Source: Oscillospiraceae bacterium
GTDB taxonomy: Bacteria > Bacillota > Clostridia > Oscillospirales > Oscillospiraceae
DNA length: 64,000 nucleotides
Assembly (NCBI GenBank): GCA_015067785.1
Contig: SVLR01000008.1
Span: 1-64,000, forward strand
Reading direction: 5' to 3'
Shown here: positions 58,901 through 64,000 of the stretch, piece after piece
How positions within the stretch are numbered: the stretch's first letter is position 1
Layout of the letters: each line of letters starts with the position of its first letter
Notes under the pieces: model-generated
What the model was told of the DNA's origin: nothing
The model's database searches: none
What the model saw: only the letters and a program-made list of their open reading frames with translations
Translations under genes and position numbers: made by a program

Positions 58901-60942
58901 CTATTTACATCGGCATAAGCCTGGCTGGGACGCAGGCAGACAAACATATCGTAGGTAAATGCAGCCTGCAGACCTGCGGTGCCGGTTACGGCTTCCATAC
59001 GCTTGTCGGAGGTCAGGGAAGCGTAATGGTTGTTACCAAGATATACCAGAATCCGCCAATTATTTACGTTGCGGTCCTTGCTGGTAGCGCCGCCGTTAGC
59101 AGCTTCGTCTAGGTTCATATATACCAGAATATCGCCGACTTCCAGATAATCCTGACGCAGCTCTATGGTACGGGTGGAGCCGTTATGCATATCGGACCAT
59201 ACCCAAATACCACCGAAGAAGTCCTTTACCAGCATATCGTGGTAAACCTGGTCTTCTGCATTGGGTGCGGCAGAGGTAAGTTCGTACATATGCCGGGTAA
59301 CATTGCCGGTATTGTAGAATAAGTAAAGACCGTTGTCTGTGGAGAAAACCTTTTCCTTGAAGAAAATGTCTGCAAGAGCCTGCACATCGGGAAGCTCTAA
59401 GTTTTTACCGAAGGCTTCGTTGTAGATGCGCTCGGCAAAATGGGTGTTCTCCGTAGGTGCTGCGCTGATGTGGTAGCCTTCGTTGCTGTTCCAGCTGCTC
59501 TTGCCGGCATCAAAGAAGGTGTCCACACCGGTCTGGTCGCCGGTCATCTTTGTGCCGCCGATCCGGTTGGAGATAGTGTTGGTGGGTAGACCCGCAACGG
59601 AGCCGCCGCCGCAAACGATATCTTCACCGATGGCACCGGTAGCCTTTACGGTATAGCTGACTTCTACGGTCTGACCTGCGGGGACATTCATATTCCATAC
59701 CAGCTTGTTGCCGTCGAGGGTATAACCGTCAGAGGCAGAAACGAAGGAGGTATTTGCAGGAATATATTCCGTTACGTTCAAGCCTTCATAGGCAGTACCG
59801 GTGTAAGCAGTGCCGTCAGCGGAATGGTATGCAGCGTAGTAGGCGTTGTTGCTGTTATTGGAGATAGCAATTGTGTATGTAATGTTCTCGCCCTGCACAG
59901 CGGTGCCCATATGGGTAATATCTACCGTGCGGTCGATATTCATAGCGGGATACTGCATACGGATGTAGGCGGAGTCCTCAATGGTAAAGCCGGTGGTCTT
60001 CAGGGGAGTCTTGTCAAAATCAAGCTGTGCCTTCAAAAGACCGGTGTCCAGTTTATAGGAGGGATCCAGCAGGTCGTTGCCGGGGTCGCTGTCGCCATCA
60101 TCTTTCGTCAGCAAATCCAGAGGACGGACAACGACGATGGAATTGGTCTTGGTGCTGGAAGCCAGATCACCGACATAGAAGTTGGTGTTGTTGGGGTTGA
60201 GATAATAGCCTTCGATGGTGTTATAGTCTACAGTGCCATCGTTCTCCAAGGCGTCCAAACCGGTATCCATTTTGTACTTGCTGCCGTTGGAGTCAAGAAT
60301 GATGCCGTTGCCAACGTAGAGCATAGCATGACCGGGGTTGTCGAAGACAACAATATCGCCGGGGCGCATCGTAGTTTCATAGTTCTGGAAGAAGGTGTAG
60401 ACCTCCTCTGCATCATACCAGCAACCGTCGTAGCTGACGCTGAATTCGGTATCATAGGCGTTGTAGAGGTTGCCTTCGCCTTTGGAATGCCAGCGCAGAA
60501 TCGCCATATCATCGGGATAGCTGGTGGCACGCCAAAGAGTCATAGTCAGGCAGTTGAGCTTGTTTCCGAGAATGGAATAGTCAAAAGCCTCCTTATATAC
60601 GTCAAAGCAGTAGCCACTGCAGACGGTATATGCGGACTGATCGGAGGATGCTGACTCGGGGGAGACATCCAGCGACTCACGGCAGTAGCCGCCGCAGTCG
60701 CCGCACAGAGGTTGGTTGTCGCGCAGCCCACCTCTGGTATTCAGAGAAATGTTGTCGTACTGATATTTAGAACCCATAAAGTAGAAGGACCAAGCCACTT
60801 CTACCAGAGCGGCTTCCATATCTGCACGGGTGATTGTTTCACTGTTGTTGCTTGCTGCAGAAATGGGGAATACAGGAATGTAAGATAGGATTAAACACAG
60901 TGCTAAAACAAGGGATAACCATTTTTTAGTGCGCGTTTTCAT
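55999..60942 (-). CDS. Giant secreted NlpC/P60-DUF11 repeat protein (paralogue A)
   Basis: The 1647-residue protein shares the plan of the neighbour at 51423. It has signal peptide (to about 30), active-looking NlpC/P60 domain with Cys 108 (TVCSGYCFDVY) and His 205 (DNPGHAMLYVG), DUF11-like domain, then degenerate repeats ending in xLRP. Two near-identical 233-residue modules lie near the C-terminus, joined by a Pro/Thr linker. About 18 TDP tripeptides and an amphipathic tail (IAMLKNFFDSIAVWFEQLWN) follow. ATG 60942 is chosen because AAAGGAG precedes it; the frame upstream to 61071 has no site. The tail could associate with membrane (inference). Both copies look intact. Confidence 0.82.
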   Translation of the reverse strand: MKTRTKKWLSLVLALCLILSYIPVFPISAASNNSETITRADMEAALVEVAWSFYFMGSKYQYDNISLNTRGGLRDNQPLCGDCGGYCRESLDVSPESASSDQSAYTVCSGYCFDVYKEAFDYSILGNKLNCLTMTLWRATSYPDDMAILRWHSKGEGNLYNAYDTEFSVSYDGCWYDAEEVYTFFQNYETTMRPGDIVVFDNPGHAMLYVGNGIILDSNGSKYKMDTGLDALENDGTVDYNTIEGYYLNPNNTNFYVGDLASSTKTNSIVVVRPLDLLTKDDGDSDPGNDLLDPSYKLDTGLLKAQLDFDKTPLKTTGFTIEDSAYIRMQYPAMNIDRTVDITHMGTAVQGENITYTIAISNNSNNAYYAAYHSADGTAYTGTAYEGLNVTEYIPANTSFVSASDGYTLDGNKLVWNMNVPAGQTVEVSYTVKATGAIGEDIVCGGGSVAGLPTNTISNRIGGTKMTGDQTGVDTFFDAGKSSWNSNEGYHISAAPTENTHFAERIYNEAFGKNLELPDVQALADIFFKEKVFSTDNGLYLFYNTGNVTRHMYELTSAAPNAEDQVYHDMLVKDFFGGIWVWSDMHNGSTRTIELRQDYLEVGDILVYMNLDEAANGGATSKDRNVNNWRILVYLGNNHYASLTSDKRMEAVTGTAGLQAAFTYDMFVCLRPSQAYADVNSAIGAFDPANRPTLTDDDAATGYTSSASNVLLGALAASRLEALNAEDGSWIKVNGPFIGEVYNKIGIDVITNGTNDASFATIMKTCFEDVAGTDIYTAFGHDYSLMDMPAEGAEKQYDMLMYYAGACIAASKQRKLTDISDLHPGDVIMMGSRQLSFYVTAIYQGNNKFLLNVQNRSSITIDQKIWVNLSFDSNEEFTAWLNSSLTDMAETLDFKNTFDHTTAEQLAFENYVVLRPSRAFKDINNILSGSRDITEDVLSDTEKNILAQIKPSDYDFTTVGGANADKVLPWFYKMAGINIAVGAYEGKTVNSLVGLIFDTSVNPYGPTSSNTTDVAKYYQAIRLEDAWGGVIEGAADRKIADIIGNLKIGDVVCGRYKGTKSYYYTALFQGDSFLVVHGNPSATCEVMTAAELDNIGLYYWYTLRPEKLGEPRDITTGMLTEKEKDKFSAITAQQWQADCGAGNVDKILPWAYKAIHVDITKAEGYAAKTIHPIFNYLFELPADATFYALKAEDSADAANVFYHKIQLTNIYGGTLFETSASLAENLSSLRIGDMFCARLRTKVDGKNQDRYWIGLYQGDGKFLTIHTDLDKVIHCEVLSAATLDATAFQYFYVLRPQMLATDYSADEPEVPTDPTDPTVPTDPTNPTEPTPTEPAPTQPDVTDLRDITTGVLTDEEKAAFSAIIAEQWAAGCNAGNLDKILVWAYNTIGVDITKAEGYAAKTVHPTFNYLFELPAGATYYALKAEDSADAANVFYHKIQLSSIYGGTIFESNVSLADNLSTLQIGDMFCARLRTVVDGKNQDRYWIGLYQGDGKFLTIHTDLDKVIHCEVLSAADLDATAFQYYYVLRPAKLAADYSEPIVPDPSDPTDPTDPTDPTDPTDPTDPTDPTDPTDPTDPTDPTDPTDPTDPTDPTDPTDPTDPAGPNEPADGGFDLIAMLKNFFDSIAVWFEQLWNQVIGFFQQPFLKQ
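56141..56310 (-). repeat. 9-bp tandem repeat coding (Thr-Asp-Pro)n
   Basis: About 19 consecutive copies of GGATCGGTA or GGATCGGTG (plus strand) with scattered third-base changes. The array keeps the frame, so length changes would only vary the linker. Slipped-strand variation between strains is likely. Confidence 0.92.
56338..57731 (-). repeat. Two tandem 699-bp coding modules
   Basis: The segment starting GAGGACCTCAC at 56410 recurs at 57109, offset 699 bp (233 codons), with long identical runs. These encode the two C-terminal degenerate repeats of paralogue A and indicate recent intragenic duplication. Confidence 0.75.
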
Positions 60943-61204
60943 AGAATACTCCTTTCTAAATACGGTTTGCTTTTGGGGCGCTGGGGAATTTGCGGAATGT
61001 AAAGACAGTTTGCTCACATCCTTTCCGAATCTCTTTGTATCAAATATACAAAACCATAAATTTGGAGTCAATTAGATGAAGCAAAATGCACAAAGTCGTC
61101 TTGCGTGCAACGCAAAATAATCCTTGCAAAGCAGAAAAATGGGGAGGTTAATGTGAGCTTTTATGAAATAGTGAGATAGAAATGCGTCGCGAACAGAGAA
61201 TGTA

Positions 61205-61240
61205 AAAAGAAAGTCCCTGTTGCTATCAACAAGGATTTTG
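61205..61240 (-). terminator. Terminator after integrase
   Basis: On the reverse strand CCTTGTTG ATAG CAACAGGG precedes ACTTTCTTTTT. The stretch 60943-61204 holds only the upstream region of the giant gene and no other gene. Confidence 0.65.
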
Positions 61241-61252
61241 TTAGTAACAATA

Positions 61253-62395
61253 TTACATTTTGAGAATCTGTCCTAAGGTCTCGGCGGCTTCTTTTTGGGC
61301 AGAGGTGGTGACGTGGGCATAGGTGTCGAGCGTGAAGCCTGCGGAGAAGTGACCCAGCATTCCGCTGACCGTCTTGATGTCCACGCCATTCTGGAGGGCG
61401 ATAGTTGCGAAGGTGTGGCGGAGGTCGTGGAATCTGACCTTTGGTATGCCTGCCCGTGCAAGAACTCGCTTTAGCATATTGTTGACGCTGTCGGGCGAGA
61501 TAGGACCGCCGTTAGGGGAGGGGAAGACGTATACATCGTTTGTTTTTGCTTTCTGCGTTTTAAGAACTTCTATCGCTTGGGGTGAAATACTCACCGCACG
61601 GTAGGAGTTCTTTGTTTTTAAGGTGGATTCTATGATTTCACCGTTCACTCTGGCAATGGATCTTCGTACCTTGATGATCCCATTCTTCCAATCGATATCT
61701 GTCCATTTCAGTCCCAGCAGTTCACCTCTGCGTAATCCAGTAGCAAGCTCAATATAGTACATCTCATACACACCAGTTTCTTTGGCTTCTTTGAGGAATG
61801 CTTGTAGCTGCTCTGCGGGGATGGTCTGCATCTCCTTGTGCTCTACCTTGGGCAGGGCTACTGCTTTGCAAGGATTCTCTGAGATGATCTTCTGTGCTAC
61901 CGCAAAGTCCATAGCAGAGGAAATAACCTGATTGATATTTCGCACCGTCTTAGCAGACAGACCTTTCGGTTGATGCTCTGCTTCAATTCGCTCCACACGA
62001 CCTTTGTTCATCAGCTTGCGGTAGAGCTTTTGGAGATCCATTGTACTGAGCTTTTCCAAGGGGATTTTGCCGATGTTAGGTGCGATATGGTGGTCGATAT
62101 ATCCACGGTAGGTTTGGTGCGAAGATGGGCGTACCTTTAACTTCGCCACATTTTCAAACCATTCCTCCATCCAGCCTGCCACAGTGTACTTACCGGTGCG
62201 GGTGATGTCTACTTTCTTGGTTTCTTCCAATGCCTTTTTGAGTTTCTCTTTCACTTCTGCCTGCGTCTTGCCAAGTACATTCTTAAAGATTTGCTTTCCG
62301 GTGATAGGATCACGACCTGCTGTGTAGCGGCCTTCCCATCTTCCGTCTTTTCTTTTTCGGATATTACCTTCTCCGTTAGATCGTCTTTTTGCCAT
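61253..62395 (-). CDS. Tyrosine recombinase (integrase)
   Basis: The 380-residue integrase has an N-terminal arm-binding domain (GNIRKRKDGRWEGRYTAG), a SAM-like core-binding domain, and all catalytic residues: Arg in ATGLRRGELLG, HDLRHTFA, a GH in MLGHFSAG, and Tyr in TLDTYAHV. It is intact, in contrast to the copy at 1351. ATG 62395 is preferred to a TTG that abuts the AAAGGAG site. It lies at the end of an element that seems to extend right past the window, with HTH and xis genes behind it. Confidence 0.93.
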   Translation of the reverse strand: MAKRRSNGEGNIRKRKDGRWEGRYTAGRDPITGKQIFKNVLGKTQAEVKEKLKKALEETKKVDITRTGKYTVAGWMEEWFENVAKLKVRPSSHQTYRGYIDHHIAPNIGKIPLEKLSTMDLQKLYRKLMNKGRVERIEAEHQPKGLSAKTVRNINQVISSAMDFAVAQKIISENPCKAVALPKVEHKEMQTIPAEQLQAFLKEAKETGVYEMYYIELATGLRRGELLGLKWTDIDWKNGIIKVRRSIARVNGEIIESTLKTKNSYRAVSISPQAIEVLKTQKAKTNDVYVFPSPNGGPISPDSVNNMLKRVLARAGIPKVRFHDLRHTFATIALQNGVDIKTVSGMLGHFSAGFTLDTYAHVTTSAQKEAAETLGQILKM

Positions 62396-62808
62396 ATTTA
62401 TCAACTCCTTTCTTAGTGCAACACATTACCACATATATTGCGAAATAGCTATTCACCAATACCAACAAAAAACGAGGTATATTTTTGACCCATATTTACT
62501 TAGGGTTACTGACCTCCGGGTTGGTATTTTCCTTATTTGTTCTATTCGTTTTGTTACTTGCCGCCAAACGGATGTTACTGCTGCCGTCTGGCGGTGCTTT
62601 TCTGCCCTAAAAGTAGATGCTGGTAAAAAACTGGTTTTTTTAGAAAAATGCCAGCATCCATTATTTCTCCTAAAAGTTTGAAATAGGCGGTAGTTTTTTG
62701 GAAAAGGCTCTATTCGGTCCGCGTTGCGGGCCGATGTTTGCCGGATGCCAAAGCTGATGCTGGCATCCTTTAACCTGCTGAAAATAAATTCTGTCAAAAA
62801 CGGCTCTT
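62396..62808. other. Gene-free stretch within the integrative element
   Basis: No credible gene is seen. It holds TTTTGACCCATA (about 62485) and the 22-mer at 62535-62556, both also present in the scar at 21640-21960. A leftward reading frame of 114 codons spans it but has no ribosome site or recognisable domain. Confidence 0.5.
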
Positions 62809-63174
62809 TCAGGCAGGTAAATCGTCATAGATATTTAGGGGCAGCTCCTCCGGCGGAGTCAGATCACGGTAGACCTCCGGGTTCTCTAAACTCAGTAAGG
62901 TATATACATTATTTAGATGACCGGACATGGTCTTGCGCTTACTCTTGGCGATGAGATGCCGTTGCTGCAGTACATTCAAGTGCTCCTGTGTGGCTGTCTT
63001 GCCGGCGCCAATCTTCCTTGCGATCTTCTCGATGCTGGGCCAGCAATAGCCTTTGCTTCCGGCACAGCTTACGAGATAGGCATAGGCTGCGAACTGGATT
63101 GGGGTCAGTCCAAGGTCGAAGATATTGTTGGGGAGGCGGAAGAATTCTGTAGTAGGTGCTCGGTATTTTCTCAT
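62809..63174 (-). CDS. Winged-helix/HTH protein of the integrative element
   Basis: The 121-residue protein has a replication-initiator-like winged helix: FRLPNNIFDLGLTPIQFAAY followed by CWPSIEKIARKIGAGKTATQEHLNVLQQRHLI. Such proteins are common beside xis in Clostridia ICE/IMEs and may regulate or start replication. ATG 63174 follows GGAGGTG and overlaps the xis stop (ATGA), so the two are coupled. Confidence 0.75.
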   Translation of the reverse strand: MRKYRAPTTEFFRLPNNIFDLGLTPIQFAAYAYLVSCAGSKGYCWPSIEKIARKIGAGKTATQEHLNVLQQRHLIAKSKRKTMSGHLNNVYTLLSLENPEVYRDLTPPEELPLNIYDDLPA

Positions 63175-63380
63175 CCGTTCACCTCCACCTGTTCGTTGAT
63201 CCAAGCGATAAGCTTGTCCTTCGGCACAATGATTCTTGTGCCGATCCGCATGGAAGGGAAGCCCTTGCTGCGGACCAATTCGTATGCGGAAGCCCGGGAG
63301 ATTCCCAGCGCTTCGCCTACCTCCGGCGCTGTCAGCGTCAGAGGTAGGTCTTCATAGTTTTTGAATTTTGTGCTTCTCAT
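63171..63380 (-). CDS. Excisionase-like HTH_17 protein
   Basis: The 69-residue protein has LTAPEVGEALGISRASAYELV and MRIGTRIIVPKDKLIAWIN, the same fold as the xis at 1133. It is first in a leftward int-side operon (xis, HTH, int), behind an attenuator-like leader. It should assist excision of the element or act as a regulator. Confidence 0.82.
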   Translation of the reverse strand: MRSTKFKNYEDLPLTLTAPEVGEALGISRASAYELVRSKGFPSMRIGTRIIVPKDKLIAWINEQVEVNG

Positions 63381-63504
63381 TTGTTTTTTCTCCTTTCTTC
63401 ATTTGTTGTTGGTTGATGGTTTGCAAAGGTTTACTTAGTCATTGGTATCAGTCCTTTCGTAAAAAAAGTGGGAGTAGTATTCTTGTTGCAGATTAGCCAA
63501 AGAA

Positions 63505-63640
63505 AAAGAAAACCGGGCGTAAGCGAACAAGGGCATCATTGGATGTCCTGATTCGTTCACGCCCGGTACCGGATTTTCACCCGCCAATGCAAACGCGGAG
63601 TGCCTTCTCGGAGTCTGATGAACAAATATCTAATTAGCTA
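63505..63640 (-). promoter_or_regulatory. Attenuator-like structured leader of xis
   Basis: On the reverse strand the leader contains CCGC/GCGG pairing and GGGTGAAAATCC. A long hairpin follows, with outer arms ACCGGGCGT (63567-63559) and ACGCCCGGT (63520-63512), then TTTTCTTTTTC. A terminator 130 nt before the xis start, within its own transcript, implies conditional read-through (riboswitch, protein or translation coupling). I do not recognise a known riboswitch. Confidence 0.6.
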
Positions 63641-63644
63641 CGCT

Positions 63645-63672
63645 ATTATAGCAAACGAATATCGCTTGTCAA
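63645..63672 (-). promoter_or_regulatory. Promoter of the xis leader
   Basis: Reverse strand TTGACA (63672-63667), 16-bp spacer, TATAAT (63650-63645): full-consensus boxes. Confidence 0.85.
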
Positions 63673-63755
63673 TACTTTTTGCGCTGTTACCATATGTAGT
63701 CGGAGAGGCGGTGCTTCTCGACATTTGTTCCTGCCGTATGAATAAGAATAAATAC

Positions 63756-63783
63756 TTGACAACGAGTCAATAATATGTAAAAT
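63756..63783 (+). promoter_or_regulatory. Promoter of the last gene
   Basis: TTGACA (63756-63761), 16-bp spacer, TAAAAT (63778-63783). Confidence 0.6.
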
Positions 63784-63836
63784 AGAAATTGAATAATAGT
63801 ATTAAGCAAACAAAGATTAGAGAGGAGACTGAATCT

Positions 63837-64000
63837 ATGGATGGCTTTTTCAAAGAAGATTTGATGGAGCGTTTAGCAAGATTAGACGAAGACGCTGACT
63901 TGTTATTTGATGATGATCGTAGATTTAGAATGGTGATTGTCGGTGGCAGCGCGCTGATTTTGTTGGAGACAATTACGCGAGCAACACTGGATATTGATGC
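63837..64000 (+). CDS. Nucleotidyltransferase-like protein (DUF6036/AbiEii-type), N-terminal part
   Basis: Only 54 codons are in the window. After an acidic start (MDGFFKEDLMERLARLDEDA) comes MVIVGGSALILLETITRATLDID. The GGSALxL...TxDID pattern is that of MNT-fold nucleotidyltransferases such as DUF6036 or AbiEii toxins, in which the Asp residues bind metal. GAGAGGAG precedes ATG 63837. A partner antitoxin, if any, would lie beyond the window. It probably belongs to the accessory cargo of the integrative element. Confidence 0.6.
   Translation, partial: MDGFFKEDLMERLARLDEDADLLFDDDRRFRMVIVGGSALILLETITRATLDID

Noticed and set aside
56635-59112. 825-codon open frame on the plus strand inside the giant gene
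   Set aside because: It is antisense to the NlpC/P60 protein, has no ribosome site and reads as a composition shadow of the repeats on the other strand.

Overview
The window looks like a chromosomal segment of a Gram-positive gut Clostridia (Firmicutes; my best guess is an uncultured Oscillospirales relative, which is inference). The reasons are strong AGGAGG ribosome sites with occasional TTG/GTG starts, textbook sigma-A promoters (TTGACA-N17-TATAAT), intrinsic terminators after most operons, and the protein families: SipW/TasA-like secreted proteins, YgiQ, VanZ-like, ECF sigma factors and Dpp-type transporters. No rRNA and no CRISPR array were seen. Base composition looks intermediate but was not computed.

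Layout. 0-3 kb: the 5' end of a leftward Fic gene, a promoter-driven untranslated stretch that folds into a pseudoknot-containing RNA, and a decayed integrative element (intact xis, integrase with two frameshifts and a stop at its catalytic tyrosine) next to an intact and a truncated tRNA-Arg(CCU). 3-10 kb: housekeeping genes (PlsC-like acyltransferase, alpha/beta hydrolase, Nth, FeoA-like, SSB-like, VanZ-like, YgiQ radical SAM) and tRNA-Leu. 10-20 kb: a secreted-matrix locus: ER-type signal peptidase (SipW-like), three TasA/camelysin-like proteins, a 1535-residue repeat protein and a fourth TasA-like protein. It is followed by an ECF sigma factor with a likely self-recognised promoter and a solenoid-like protein. 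20-22 kb: XRE repressor plus ImmA-like protease, with an operator inside the promoter, then initiator tRNA-Met and a scar of a mobile element.

22-51 kb is a carbohydrate (amino-sugar/glycan) region. A rightward operon (PIG-L deacetylase, divergent NagB-like isomerase, PfkB kinase, mannitol-1-phosphate-dehydrogenase family) has been split by an IS110 element whose bridge RNA can be read by eye. A leftward operon carries a GH4 glycosidase, an acyltransferase-like protein, an SGNH hydrolase and a DUF4965-type protein. A long rightward run then holds a Dpp-type ABC transporter, an MFS transporter, a membrane Fe-S protein, a DUF4838 protein, a sialidase-like propeller, NagB, NagA, an AGE epimerase, a KDPG-aldolase-like protein and an SGNH esterase, with AraC regulators in between. 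51-61 kb: two giant leftward paralogues (1491 and 1647 aa), each with one apparently active NlpC/P60 domain, a DUF11-like domain and a string of degenerate repeats. 61-64 kb: the int/HTH/xis end of a second integrative element with an attenuator-like leader, and the start of a nucleotidyltransferase-like gene.

The strongest signals for follow-up are the IS110 bridge RNA with both target and donor guides readable against the insertion site, the giant NlpC/P60 repeat proteins, the SipW/TasA/giant-protein locus with its ECF sigma neighbour, and the pseudoknotted RNA near the left edge.
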